From: Saccoglossus kowalevskii
Taxonomy: Eukaryota; Hemichordata; Enteropneusta; Harrimaniidae
Assembly: GCF_000003605.2 (NCBI RefSeq)
Contig: NW_003151753.1
Location: forward strand, 206,391-247,678
Direction: 5' to 3'
Length of the DNA: 41,288 nucleotides
Shown piece by piece: positions 22,304 to 34,868 of this stretch (its first letter is position 1; every line of letters begins with the position of its first letter). The notes beneath the pieces are model-generated. The model was given only the letters and a program-made list of their open reading frames with translations. It made no database searches and was not told the DNA's origin. Both the position numbers and the translations under genes were made by a program.

Positions 22304-24350
22304 AACCTTTATAATTATATATCTTTTTCCTGCGTGTACATGTAGCAATGATTTATTAAGTGACTATAGGCTAAAATGACAAACATTTAGTGCTGTTTCA
22401 ATCACGTGCTTTAGCGTCAAATGTAAACAAAGACAAAGGTCTGAATGTGGTGTCAATAACCGAGAACCTATCAAAGCTGGTAATGTAGTTTATCTATATT
22501 AGGAAAAATTTGAACGTTAAAATGAGTACTGATTGTTTTGGGACAAGTGCTATGGTAATACAGCTTTTTATGGAACGGCAAATATCATTGTTTTCGGTGC
22601 AAGACGTAAACAATTTTATATCTCAGCTTAAATTGATTTGTCTATTATCATAGATTTCTGGCTTTTCACACACCGTACTTTGCAAGCTATTTTTGTTCCA
22701 CAGGATCAATGATACAACCCCTACAAACCAGCCTACAACATAATTTACGAATTGGAAATCTTAACTACTGTATTTGCTATATTAGAGGGTCATGCCACAG
22801 ATTTGAGAGTGCTTATTTATATTAGAGGTATTTTTTTGGCATTCTATATTTTTATGCTTTATAATCCCATGATTCAAGAATAAGAATTACTGTTGATGTA
22901 AAAACAGAAAGCCACAAGTGACATTATTTTACGTGGAGCAAAATAAAAAGTGTTTCAGCTCAAGTGTACTTCTATTAGAGATGCTCTAGCAGAGAAAAAC
23001 ACTGTACAATTACATTTTTTGAGTTGAGATTTAGAGATTCATCTATTTAACATTGTCGCCCAGGTTGATTAGATCATTGCTCATTAACCAAGTCGGAAAA
23101 AAGCATACTAGGAGCACCGAGTAACAGAGTTAATCAGCCAAATGAACCATATGGTCAAATAACACTAAAGGAAATGATTTTTTTCCCCCCAGTAATAAAT
23201 TTTTACCTGCGACTTTTCTTATTGTACAGAGCACCACATAATCAGCAGGATTCTGAGTTACTTGTCGCTATCACTATCAAATGGTTTGCAGCCTAGCAAC
23301 CATATTCATTAAATTCCCCATCTCATGACTGATGAGGTAAACTGTCGATGAGGCTGTTTTGATAGGTCATATGATCTTCACATTATCTTGTCCAGATATC
23401 CCAAATTATTCAAACATAATTCCCACCAACATTTTAGTACAGTGTTTTGTACCGTAATTTTTATGGATTTTTTTTTTCATAATTTCCTTCTAGATTTTAA
23501 ACCAAACAAATGTAATTTCCCATTGGCAACAGGACCTGGTCTATTTATTGAAAAAATATTCTATGGGTACAGTTTGTACTAAATATTAAAATATATATCT
23601 TATTTATAATGACATTAGCTTACATGTATATACACATTTGTCATTGGCAAAGTAAATCAACCTGTATTAGTTTTTTGGGGTTTGACAATAACTGCAGATA
23701 ATCTTCTATGCTGTGTTTAATATTACATTTAGTTAATTTTGAAAAGCAAATACTAAAACTGAAATGTCATATTTCATTAAGGATGTAATAAAGCATTATA
23801 ATTTTAATAATTCTATTCTATTCTATTCCATTTTAACCTAATATGGAGTCTAGAACTTAGACAACTGGAAATCAATAATAAAATCTTTTTTAATTTACTT
23901 TTTAATTAGAGTTGTAGTATGCACTTATGGAGTAAATTGAGACATGAACTAAAATCCAGAGTAATGGCATTCGCATGTTACGTGTGTAACCGTGGTGTGT
24001 CGAAAATCATCTAAACGACCAATTTATATGGACAACGTGAAATCCCATCATGCATTGCAGAATCCTTCTTCAGAACATGTTTAGCTCAACCAGTGCGAAA
24101 TATATTTGATGTTCACTTAGACATAGTGGCAATAAATGTCAAATAAATACAGAATACTAAAATGCACAGGTACTGGAAAAACATATCCTAACAGGCATGC
24201 TTCACATCAATTTTTAATCTATTATAAAAGCTGTATTTGAATTGTTGGTCAGATAGTCTTGCTTACAATTTCACATGATGATGCCCTAAGACGTTTTGTT
24301 TTTTGCAAACAACTTTTAATTTGAATATCTTACAAATACCGTAATGGTAT
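22304..24350. other. Long unassigned AT-rich stretch
   Basis: No gene seen. Includes a short ttcta run (near 23813) and a possible decayed relative of the 'ctattagag' MITE (about 22770-23000, with ctattagagatgctctagcag) too diverged to bound. Confidence 0.4.
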
Positions 24351-24669
24351 AAAGAGTTCTTTATCCTCCCTCACCCCTAACGTTGATCCTAACTTTGCCC
24401 CTTCAGTGCCCTCCCCCATTTTAATTGTATATGCTCTTCTTAGGGACACGTATTTATCTGGAGGGGAATAGGCAATTACATTGGGGGGGGGGGCTAGAGG
24501 GTTAGGGTTTAGTTATGGGGTGAGGGGGTCTTAAGGAACTCTTTCCTTAATTGCTACACATACATGTATAGTTATCTGGAGGGGAATAGGCAATTACATT
24601 TGGGGGGGCTAGAGTGTTAGGGTTAGGGTTTAGTTATGGGGTGAGGGGGGTCTTAAGGAACTCTTTCCT
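24351..24669. repeat. G-rich inverted repeat with 118-bp tandem duplication
   Basis: Left arm aaagagttctttatcctccc...attttaattg (24351-24428) is a diverged inverted match of the right arm caattacattgggg...aaggaactcttt (24473-24544). The right arm is then duplicated with a 118-bp offset: ttatctggaggggaatagg at 24454 and 24572. The arms carry G-runs (up to 11) and telomere-like gttagggttagggtttag in the second copy. Confidence 0.8.
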
Positions 24670-24834
24670 CAAGGAAAGGTGGTATATGACATATACCGGT
24701 ACTATCATGATGGTAATTCATACGTCAAATGCTACAAACAAACTTGCACAATAATACACTTTAACACTATCGACATACCATAAAGTGTTAGATAATTAAG
24801 CATTTCACACAGCATATACGACCCACGCAAAATA

Positions 24835-25027
24835 CTGTCAACTGCTTTATTTTCGCTAGAGATAAATTTTCGTAAATATCATGAGACAGTAACAATTTTG
24901 TATTAGTGTAAATTTCTCTGGGTTCTATGACACGGAGAGTCAGCGACTTTCACAAAATTTTGTCTTGAATGCCATGAAGTCATCAAATCGCAAAGATGCT
25001 GGTGGTGAAAAGTTTAATAATTTACAG
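24835..25027. mobile_element. TA-flanked MITE-like element
   Basis: Bounded by TA (24833-24834 and 25028-25029). Ends are ctgtcaactgctttattttc and ttaataatttacag; the inverted match is short and imperfect. The internal part gaaattttgtcttgaatgcc recurs at 28820-28916, which also ends tttacagta. The limits are therefore reasonable but less certain than for the other MITEs. Confidence 0.5.
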
Positions 25028-25256
25028 TACTTTGTATATTTAGATGAAATTTGCACCAAGCTGTCGTAAAATATTAAATTTGTGTAATCCTTTGGATGCC
25101 AATGTTAACCTTTAAAATTTGTTTTTAGATTTTTTTCAAAACTTTAAAATTTGGGTTGCAAAAGATATGGCGTTCAAAGAGTTTATATTATGCACATGTC
25201 AGTGAAATAAGAATGTGTACCTTATCTGCACTATAAGTGTTCAACTATGGCTGACC

Positions 25257-25660
25257 CCTATTTGTGTATTTCACAAATATTACGCTGAATATGCTATAAT
25301 GTAAATATTTATCAATGGAGTCTTAACATGTAGTTACATGTATGTCCTTGTTCACACGTGCTATCAAACTGAGGCCTGTATCACTTTGTAAATATTCCAT
25401 ATCAGTGGGTTTAAACCTACATTTAACTTAATTTCACACTTATTTGTATAGTCCGCAAATATTACACTTAATGATATGATGTAAATATTTGTGTCAATGG
25501 TGTCTCTTAACATGTAGTTACATGACTTGAATAACCTTGCTCACATGTATCAAACGAGGGCTGGATTGCTTTATGAATATTCCTTATCATTGGGTTAAAG
25601 TAAACCTGTATTTTATTCATATATATCGGCCATTTAACTTTAAGTTAATTTCACACATAT
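25257..25660. repeat. Tandem duplication, ~182-bp offset
   Basis: Two diverged direct copies, 25257-25440 and 25441-25660. Shared order: tatttgtrta, caaatattac, tgtaaatattt, tcttaacatgtagttacatg, ccttgntcacangt, atcaaac, tgaatattccttatca-like, and a closing ttaatttcacac (25427 and 25645). Confidence 0.8.
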
Positions 25661-26223
25661 TCACACCCTATGTTCATCTACAATACACATAAGAACACTC
25701 TACTCCTTCCTTAAGTTAATATCGTGTACACCGATCACTGTATTGGCATAAACAGTCAATGAGTTCCCTGAAATACCATGGTATATTTATACAGGGATGG
25801 GCTACTATTAAAAAGTGGAATCAGGTATTTTGAGGAACTTGGTTAAAATGTACTATGTATGCATTTTTTTCTGTTTTTTGGGAGAGATGCAAGATAGAAC
25901 ATTTCAGTTAAAACATCTTGCTAATAATGATGTAGAAATCACTGGGTCGCTGTCAAAAAACAACCAATACTGGCTAGTTATTTGCTTTTTACAGGTAAAA
26001 AGCAAAAACATAAATATACAGCCGAACCATTTCTATTTTTTCCTTCTACATAAAAATGAAATTACATTATTGACCTATATTTGTACGGGAGCAAGCAGCA
26101 TCTAGACTATGACAAAGCATACACGAGTCAGAAAATGGACGCTACTTGAGTGATTACAGAACTAAGTTTTCGTACATATTGGCTAGTCCTTATAAAATCA
26201 ATTTATAATAAATTATTAAGTCA
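25661..26223. other. Unassigned sequence
   Basis: Contains a 96-codon plus frame (25815-26105) with a hydrophobic, low-information product; not supported as a gene. Confidence 0.4.
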
Positions 26224-26226
26224 TTA

Positions 26227-26723
26227 GGGACGACGTCAAAAGATCGATGTCGGATAAAAAACCTAATTCTTTTAGCCCCCCCCCCCCCCCACTGAAACTT
26301 AACTTGATAAATACTGATCATGGCGTCAGACTACATTCACCATTAAATACAAATTGATAATCGGACAGTAGTATGGCATAGCAGTTGGTTATTATAATGA
26401 AGCGAAATATACGCATGTGCAAACTACTTTCTGGGTTCTGCGGATGCTCTAGGTCCGCCCTGAAATTGACCTCATTTGACGCACATATTTACACTCGGGC
26501 CAAACCATTTTCTCGTATTGGATGTTTTTTTTTTCACTTTCTGTTATTTTTGTCTATGATTGGATAGAAAAAAACGAACTACAAATAGTCCAAGTTTTTT
26601 TTTACTTCATTAAAAAATAAAATTGTTTTTGTAGGATGGAAACTTTTAAGGCCAACCCCCCCATCACCCCCAAACTAAAGCAAATCAGTTTTTTATCCGA
26701 CATCGATCTTTTGACGTCGTCCC
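26227..26723. mobile_element. 497-bp TTA-flanked element, 36-bp perfect TIRs
   Basis: Perfect 36-bp terminal inverted repeats beginning gggacgacgtcaaaagatcg and closing the outer arm with gataaaaaac; flanking TTA at 26224-26226 and 26724-26726. A 3-bp TWA duplication with a G-starting end is the hallmark of PIF/Harbinger transposons (family knowledge; assignment inferred). The interior has no transposase: the longest frame is 60 codons, so it is non-autonomous. A 15-C run (26276-26290) lies just inside the left end. Perfect ends imply recent insertion. Confidence 0.88.
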
Positions 26724-26726
26724 TTA

Positions 26727-27774
26727 GTCAGGAGTATGTAGACATTTATCTCTGTTTTCAAGAATTGCTGTCAAATAATATTGTTTGCAAAAATTGACAC
26801 AAACACATTATAAATTTTGTTTTAATGGGAACCTGACAGATCAACACGTCACGTTTACCTCTTGGGTTTATTCTTTCCAAGAGAAACAAATTTATCTACA
26901 ACTACATTACTTTTCAATAGAATAATCTCCCACAGGACCCTTATAATGTTCTTAGTTAACTAGAAATCTGCTCCTCAATGTGACACAAACACTGTGATGC
27001 TTTATGTTCACTAAGAACAGGAACAGCATATGAAACCAACAGCTTTATGTACACATCTGACTGGATGGCATTCTCCCAATGATGAACACCACAAGACAGG
27101 CAGTAGATACTCAATCCTGAATCAGTATGATTGATTTTAGAAATTCAGTGGCAATGCGTGGAAAACTACACTTTTCAAAAACAGTGGCGATTACTGAAAC
27201 CACACTTGGTGTGAAATCAGCAGAGAAGTAAAGGGGAGGAAATTCCCCTAAGCTGTTTTCTTTCATGGTATCGAAATTGATTACCGGCACATGTAGTATA
27301 TTATGGTGTATATGCAGAGCTGCATTCTGCCAAAAATGCATTCCTGAGATCTATGAAACATTAATACATAGGGATGATTTTGAGATACTATTACACAATG
27401 TGTTAATCAATACATGTCCATCTTGTCTTGTTCAGCTATTGTAAACTGAAGACTCCAAATTTTATTGAGGTATACTTGTGCATATTATATTTGGTCTATG
27501 CGAAACATTAATCTTTCTAAACATTTTCTGAGACCATGCATGATGTATATTCACAAAATAATGCAATCATATTTTATATTATGTTGATCTCTACGTCTTT
27601 CTGGATCGCTTTGTGATTTTATTTCAAGGCTCAGTCAAATAAAATAGTGTCAACTATTATAGACTAGTTTCCAAGCTTTTGGCTCAGCCAAATTGATTTA
27701 ATTTAATTTCCCAGTTATTTGTGTTCATTAATGGTCTTAATAATAAATGTGAATTCCTGTGCGAGCCTACCACA
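26727..27774. other. Unassigned sequence
   Basis: A 76-codon minus frame (27111-27341) has no recognisable domain. Nothing else supported. Confidence 0.45.
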
Positions 27775-27880
27775 GATGACCGTGGTCAGCCGGCGTCATA
27801 GAATCTATGCATAAATTTGCATAAAATGCGGTCGACCGCCGACCACCACCGCGATAATGACCGCGGTGCACCACCCGTTT
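27775..27880. other. CpG-rich patch with repeated gaccgnggt motif
   Basis: Unusually GC- and CpG-rich for the window: atgaccgtggtc (27776) and atgaccgcggtg (27856) are direct repeats, with gtcgaccgccgaccaccacc between. A central gcataaatttgcataaaatgc carries an octamer-like atgcaaat on the minus strand. It could be a MITE remnant or a small regulatory island; no TSS evidence. Confidence 0.3.
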
Positions 27881-28819
27881 GATTTTCTACCCTTCCCTTA
27901 TTGAGATGCACATTTATTCTTGTATCTTTAGCTTCATATTTTTGAGAGCAATTACGTCTTTCCCAGGAATAATCATTTCTCAAATGAACAAACACATATC
28001 CACTGACAATCAACGACGAAATTCACTCAGTGAACTGATTTCTAACTTGCATATAGCAGCGTCAAACTCACATTCTCCTTCTCCGAACATGCTAACCCTT
28101 ACGTCACACAGGTCAAGTTGACCTTAATCATGGTAAATTAATTATCACTCACATAAAAATAAAGGAAATGACCCCCAAGTAGCGTAACTGTTACAAGAAT
28201 AAACTGTACCGGTATATAAATACTGCACTTCAAATAAATATAAAATAAATCATATCATTACACATATACAAACACTTAGCCGATTATACATGTAACTGCA
28301 TGGTAAACATTGTCTCACGTATTCTAATGTTCGCATAAAACTTTATTACTGAACACAGTGTACATATTCTGACCACTTGAAGTTGGATACATGCATCCAT
28401 ATGTAGGCAACACATTTTTGTTCATTTCCATCTTTTTTTTATGTTATACAAATAAAAAATTTAAAATTATTACAAAACAAGCTTTAAATATTAAATCATT
28501 GAATCTTAGAAAAGAACGCCTGTATGATGTGAAGGTATTAGAGGCACAGAATTACACCCCGCCCCTTACTCCAAGCAGGTAGTGTTGTATGCATTGTACC
28601 ACCCTTGATAATTTTGTGAAATACCTATATGTTGGGATAAATTTATCTTGCACGTTTGTCAAAACAACAAATTTTTAAATCATATTTAAATATCTCATGT
28701 ATTGTATTGTATTAATTATTCAGCATATTATATAAATAATACACACAGAATTTAGCCCAAAACTATTGGCAGTCCGGTCTGTCTATTAGCACATAATTAT
28801 GTGAAAAATAATATTGAAA
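27881..28819. other. Unassigned sequence
   Basis: No gene, array or MITE ends recognised. Confidence 0.45.
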
Positions 28820-28916
28820 GTACCTGGAGTGTCAACAACTTTTATGAAATTTTGTCTTCGTGAATGCCATAAAAATCATCAAAATTTCCAACACTGAAAA
28901 TTAAGTGGTTTTACAG
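28820..28916. mobile_element. Fragment of the 24835-25027 element
   Basis: Matches the 3' half of that element: a ctggagtgtca-like start, tgaaattttgtcttcgtgaa, tgccataaaa, ending ggttttacag followed by TA. The left end was not found. Confidence 0.5.
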
Positions 28917-28918
28917 TA

Positions 28919-29320
28919 CATACATGCTTGTACACAGAAATTACAACAAAATCATTACATGGAAGTATAAAGAGTAAATAAACGAGACATTTGGACAATT
29001 TATTTAGTATGTTTAACAACAACAAAGACATTAACCTGGAAAAGATTAATGGGGAAGTTAGGCATACAACGTGCACATATTCATGCTTTTCGTCCTTGTG
29101 AGCTGCAGGGATACAAAGCTAATTTATCAGTTGTTTGTTTTTTTCTCTAGTTTCCTATCGATTACATGCATTATAATTGAAACAAATTGCCAGACATTGA
29201 CCATTATTACATGATAACACACACCAATGTCGATGATTGCTCTTACTTTGCCGCTGGGTTGCCATTACAGTACCGATATATCTACATGTACATACATATC
29301 TACATCACTTCAATGAGAAG
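28919..29320. other. Unassigned sequence
   Basis: No feature supported. Confidence 0.4.
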
Positions 29321-29324
29321 TTAA

Positions 29325-29566
29325 CCTTTTCACCAGCAGATTTTCTTGCCCCACATTTTTTTAGGCACTTTTTTTCTTATATTCTTCAGTATTTCTGGAA
29401 ATGAACCCTAATTTTGTAGCCAACAGACAAAATTTGGTTATATTTTCAGTTTTTATTAAAAACTTTTTGCTATGTTTGTCCCAATCGTCTGAAGGACAAA
29501 GTCCAGAGTATGAAGGGAACTATTTTGGGAATTCGTGATGAAAAGAGGACACTGGTGGTGAAAAGC
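29325..29566. mobile_element. TTAA-flanked MITE with ccttttcacc ends, copy 1
   Basis: A 242-bp element flanked by TTAA (29321-29324 and 29567-29570). Left end ccttttcaccagcag, right end ctggtggtgaaaagc: an imperfect inverted pair. TTAA target and an end starting CC fit non-autonomous piggyBac-type elements (inferred). Just inside the right end it has one 20-bp unit, gtgatgaaaagaggacactg, the sequence expanded in the copy at 40107. Confidence 0.75.
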
Positions 29567-30084
29567 TTAAGATACACGGTTGATCTAGCACCTATTGCGA
29601 AATGCATAATATATATAAATGGTTATCTTTCAAAAGCATATATTTGATAATAACATTTTCAAATTTAAATAAAACAAATCTATACATGAACAAATAAATT
29701 TCTCACTACTAATGATAATTTTTAAATATTATTTTTAAATAATATCGAAATAGTTCAAAATAATAAGTGCAAAAGTCTCAAGGCTTGATTGGCATTCTGT
29801 TTCTTTCTACCACAGGGCTCATCTTTGAACATTGTATTGCAACTAGAAAACACTTTTCTTGATGGTTGGTATTAAATTTGTGCAACTGATGGCTAAATAT
29901 TGGCTGAATTTAATCTTAGCAGATTAAATGCAGCATAAACATTCATTAGGTTTTAAATTCTCTGGCTGGTGAAGGAAATTCAATTGATTGTTAGCTTGGG
30001 AAATTCACTGAGTTTTAATTTAGCGCATTTAACTATCAGCAAAACGCACGAAAATAAGTAACAGCATAACATAGACTCTGGTTG
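29567..30084. other. Unassigned sequence
   Basis: No feature supported. Confidence 0.4.
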
Positions 30085-30290
30085 CACTAGAAACTTTTTC
30101 ATCATATACAGTCTGCCATTTTGAATTTGATCTGAAATTAAATGACCATTTTACAAGTTTATAAAAAATCTCTATATGCACGACCGAGATCCAGTCCCAG
30201 CATAGCACATGTGCTTAATTTTGCTGAATTGTTAACATTGAAATGGCTGTCAGTCAGGCATTTTAAAAATTATTCTTTTGTTTCCAAAAT
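30085..30290. repeat. Dispersed repeat family A copy
   Basis: Has tctgccattttgaatttgat, cgaccgagatccagtcccag, aattttgctgaattgttaac and gaaatggctgtcagtcagg in family order. Confidence 0.65.
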
Positions 30291-30787
30291 TAACAGGTTT
30301 TTTATTTTCAGAATTTTAATTAAAACCTGACCAAATCATAATAATAATAATAGTGTGACACGGCCACTTTTAAATGAGGCGGCAAAAAAAAAATTGTCTG
30401 GGTCTATTTGCTATTATACATAATGAGTCCCACAGCACAAACTAACTATCAGGACGACATCAGTCACAAAGTTATTGACCGACACAATACAGTCAGTTGA
30501 AAATAAATAAAAATGAAATATGACCAATTTGAAGTGGAGACAACCATAGTAGTCCAGGGAGGTCAATTCAATTCATGTGTCTTACATTACAAGTTGAATA
30601 ATTGCAAAAAACACAACAACCAGACATGTGTCAATGAGATCATGGAAATATTAGTTTTTAAAAAAAAATGTGTCTGCTGAAGTGATAAGTCATCCAAGAC
30701 CAAGAGATTGAATATAATACTAGTTGTGTTATTTAATACATTTAATAGTAAATTAAATTTATTACTTAGTAAAATATAAATAGTCAC
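30291..30787. other. Unassigned sequence
   Basis: No feature supported; a short ataataata run near 30340. Confidence 0.4.
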
Positions 30788-32072
30788 CACAGTTGCCATA
30801 ATACCATATGAACAATGGTGGGACCAGTTGTCATAATACCATATGAACAATGGTGGGACCAGTTGTCATAATACCATATGAACAATGGTGGGACCAGTTG
30901 CCATAATACCATATGAACAATGGTGGGACCAGGTGCCATAATATCATCCAAACAATGGTGGGACCAAGTGCCATAATACCATCTGAATAGTGGGACCAGG
31001 TACCATAATACCATATGAACAATGGTGGGACCAGGTGCCATAATATCATCCAAACAATGGTGGGACCAAGTGCCATAATACCATCTGAATAGTGGGACCA
31101 GGTACCATAATACCATAGGAACAATGGTGGGACCAGGTGCCATAATATCATCCAAACAATGGTGGGACCAAGTGCCATAATACCATCTGAATAGTGGGAC
31201 CAGGTACCATAATACCATATGAACAATGGTGGGATCAGGTGCCATATTACCATCTGAACAATAGTGAGATCAGGTGCCATAATACCATCCAAACAATGGT
31301 GGGACCAAGTGCCATAATACCATCTGAATAGTGGGACCAGGTACCATAATACCATATGAACAATGGTGGGACCAGGTGCCATAATATCATCCAAACAATG
31401 GTGGGACCAAGTGCCATAATACCATCTGAATAGTGGGACCAGGTACCATAATACCATCCAAACAATGGTGGGATCAGGTGCCATATTACCATCTGAACAA
31501 TAGTGAGATCAGGTGCCATAATACCATCCAAACAATGGTGGGACCAAGTGCCATAATACCATATGAACAATGGTGGGACCAGGTGCCATAATACCATATG
31601 AACAATGGTGGGACCAGGTGCCATAATATCATCCAAACAATGGTGGGACCAAGTGCCATAATACCATCTGAATAGTGGGACCAGGTACCATAATACCATA
31701 TGAACAATGGTGGGACCAGGTGCCATAATATCATCCAAACAATGGTGGGACCAAGTGCCATAATACCATCTGAATAGTGGGACCAGGTACCATAATACCA
31801 TATGAACAATGGTGGGACCAGGTGCCATAATATCATCCAAACAATGGTGGGACCAAGTGCCATAATACCATCTGAATAGTGGGACCAGGTACCATAATAC
31901 CATCTGAACAATAGTGAGATCAGGTGCCATAATACCATCCAAACAATGGTGGGATCAGGTGCCATATTACCATCTGAATAGTGGGACCAGGTGCCATATT
32001 ACCATCTGAACAATGGTGAGACCAGGTGCCATAATACCATCCAAACAATGGTGGGACCAGGTGCCATAAGGT
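30788..32072. repeat. 1.3-kb minisatellite, 35/32-bp units, 102-bp HOR
   Basis: About 37 units. Three types recur in order: A (35 bp, ccataataccatatgaacaa), B (35 bp, ccataatatcatccaaacaa) and C (32 bp, ccataataccatctgaatag). The A-B-C triplet of 102 bp is the higher-order unit (for example from 30901, 31004 and 31106, and again 31587-31860). A ggtacc lies at each C-A junction. On the minus strand 102 bp equals 34 codons without a stop, which yields frames of up to 231 codons; these have no start or flank of their own. Confidence 0.96.
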
Positions 32073-33280
32073 GTCACCATCCAAACACTATTTATGCTAT
32101 TTGCCTTTTCCAAGCAATGAATCTTACTGCTATTACCCAAAACATGTATTCTGAGCTGTAACTGTACTACTCCCTCAATCATTCAGAGAATGCATCTATC
32201 TGACATCAATGCAATTTGGGCCAGCATCTTTTCATCCAAACAATCTACAATTTATCATTATCAGGCACCTAATGAGTATACTTTTAAATTCACTTGCAAC
32301 ATAATTGATAACGCGATTAAAAGTGTCCTTCAGTACTTTCTGTATCATACAATATTGGTTCTACACCTTCATTGCTCAATTTGCATAAAAGGCAGACATG
32401 GAAACCATGGCAACAGACTTTCAAAGTGCCTGGATGAAGACAGCATGCACCACGATGACGTCTTTCACTAAATCTTCTCATGCAATAGTCAGTTGTCATG
32501 GTAACATGATAATAAATGACAAAATGGTGCAATGATAATGACACTTGTTCTTCACAGGTACCTAAGTTATTCAATCCTCAGATTGAGATGACAAATAAAT
32601 TACAAAAAAGGGAATGCACTTTTAGAGGTTAAGTTGGCACAGTTACTCAACCTCAAGATAGAGATAAACTGTGAATAAGGAAAAGCCCTTTGTGTGTTGG
32701 GGGGGCACATTTAAATATAGAGGTAGTGACAACAAATAAATTGTGGGTATTGCGAAAAGCATTATCTTAATTTTCTGTAAAACAGCTTGTTTATGTTAGA
32801 ACAAAGTACTCTTCGGTACTAGATATTTTCAAGAGTGTCAGTAAAATTTTCGCAGCATCTTTGAAGTTTGCATATATACATTCACATTCAGTGTTCTCAC
32901 CAGTAATGGAACAGTTGCCTCATGATGAATATTTTTGTAGCAAACTCTGAAGCAAGCTGTCTCACAAAACAGGAAGGAAATACAAGTAGAATGGGATTTA
33001 AATGAAACAACCTTGTTTTCATATCCAGTACTCAGCTACCCTTACAACAGACAGTTCCAGGAATTGAGCATTTGGGAATTAGACAATACAGAGAACAGAA
33101 TACTTCATGTCTCTGCCTCAAGTCACACATCGATGGGTAATTGTCTCATTCTTAATTCATGCAACAATTCTTCCCACATGTTTACATTCTGAATGCATTT
33201 ATTAAAACAAATTAAATGTAAAGGTTTTAATTTACAAGAAATGCAAATAGAAACATATTTAAATTGCGGGTAAAATTTGT
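32073..33280. other. Unassigned sequence
   Basis: Overlapping plus and minus frames of 93 and 85 codons (32190-32574) have no recognisable domain. No repeat identified. Confidence 0.4.
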
Positions 33281-33911
33281 ATGGCTTTTAATGTGATAAC
33301 GAAAGACAATACCATGAGATACATTTTTATGGGATCTTCAATACAATTTATCACTCATTCTATAACCAGGACTGACATCATGATCGTATCACTATTATAC
33401 CTTGCAATTTACAATTTACACAGTCGTACAATCTGGAAAATTACCGAGATGTATCAAAAGGTCAAAATAAGTTGTACTTGTAATGATTCAGTTCACAGTA
33501 AATACAATTTTTGGTTTTATATGTGCATTTCTATTGAAAATGAGACTTCTGATTGAGCTAAAATGATATATGGTTATACTTATCCCATGGACCGCTGTTC
33601 TCAGTTTAGCTATGAGAGATGAGGTATTATATAACGTGACTATATCATTCACAGTTGTGATACTTCATGTGAAATATCATCTGTTATTTATGAATAAGGT
33701 AAAGGTCAGCATCATTTTAAGTGTGTTCGAACATTGCGCCAAGAAAACAAAACCATGCAGCTGTATTGCTTTTATTGCAGCAACAACTTCAGACAGGATA
33801 ATGATTACTCAAAAGTTGCAACCACAAAATTATCGACTGAATGTATATTTTGAAAAGATATTGATGGAAGGTTACACATTTATATTTTTGTCGATTATCG
33901 ATAACAGATGA
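33281..33911 (+). other. Two adjacent open frames, probably chance
   Basis: Plus frames of 91 codons (33281-33556) and 113 codons (33570-33911), in different phases 14 bp apart. Both products are hydrophobic-leaning with no motif I recognise; no splice sites join them convincingly. About this many frames of ~100 codons are expected by chance at this base composition. Confidence 0.12.
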
Positions 33912-34659
33912 TGACTGCAACTGAATGTAAATGTGTGTCAACTACTTGGATGTCAGGCCTTATTAGCATAAATTAGCATATAATTCGTAAATGTAGTTCC
34001 AAAAAATTACAAATTCTCTGTCGTTTTGACACTTGGTCATGTGATAAAAGGACATCACCCATTTGTCGAGCTTGTTGATACTTGTGCATCATGGGTAGTC
34101 TACCAAGTCACTCGTACAAATCAGCTTTACGAAAAAGTAATATCAGGAGATAATCTCATAAAGTGATATTTTGTTTTGATCAACATTGTTTTATTCTTCA
34201 TACAGCCTGAAGAAGCAGTACCGTGTAGGTTTGAATAATATCAATAAAAACATTATTATTCACTATAATCATTGATGTGATTTGCATCTTTACAACCCGA
34301 TTATGTTATTTTCCTAATCTTCGTGGAGGTTATCAGAAAAGGGTATGCACTTTAGAAATCCATGTACATTGATATGCAATCCCATTTCATACGAGCTCCA
34401 TAAGCATGCCAATCAAACTAACAGAATGACAATGCCATGAAAGGTCTGATTGTGAGTGAGGTTAAAACAGTGCCAAACACCTATATGTGTAGTATGCCCT
34501 CTACGAAATAGCAAGGACACTAAAAAACACTCATTTTTCTGCTTATAGACTGTCATCTGTGTTAGTATTTCTAAAATACATGACTGTTTTGCGATTATTT
34601 CACAAAATTTCAAATATTGGATATTCATCATATATATCACACCAGTTGTAATGTCATTA
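33912..34659. other. Unassigned sequence
   Basis: Near 34205 the string cagcctgaagaagcag, followed by an aataaaaac, resembles the 3' end of some retroelements; no second copy or flank was found. Confidence 0.35.
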
Positions 34660-34661
34660 TA

Positions 34662-34868
34662 CTGTAGAATACTTTATTTTCGCTTGGAATTTATTTCCGC
34701 TATTTTCGCTGAAGGAATGATTCAGTGAAAATAAAATCCAGCAAATATACCTTTTTCCTATATTTTAATTTCAACTTGTCAAAAATCTGTGAAAATAAAT
34801 TCCATACAAATCACTAAAAATGTCTTTTCAGCGAAAATTTATTCCAGCTAGAATAAAGTATTTTACAG
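34662..34868. mobile_element. Palindromic TA MITE, copy 1
   Basis: A 207-bp element with TA at both flanks (34660-34661 and 34869-34870). Ends ctgtagaatactttatttt and aaagtattttacag form long imperfect inverted repeats that continue inward through cgctnggaatt. Subterminal gaaaataaa/attttcgct motifs repeat along both arms. It can fold almost end to end. The 38053-38260 copy is in the opposite orientation. Confidence 0.85.

Noticed and set aside
30784-31965. Minus frames of 153-231 codons with repeated WYYGTWSHHCLDD-like cycles
   Set aside because: Translation of the 102-bp higher-order minisatellite; no independent start, splice sites or domain.
33281-33911. Adjacent 91- and 113-codon plus frames as a two-exon gene
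   Set aside because: No motif, no convincing splice sites, and lengths near chance expectation for AT-rich DNA.
34190-34262. Retroelement-like 3' end (cctgaagaagc then aataaa)
   Set aside because: No second copy, no flanking duplication and no coding region nearby.
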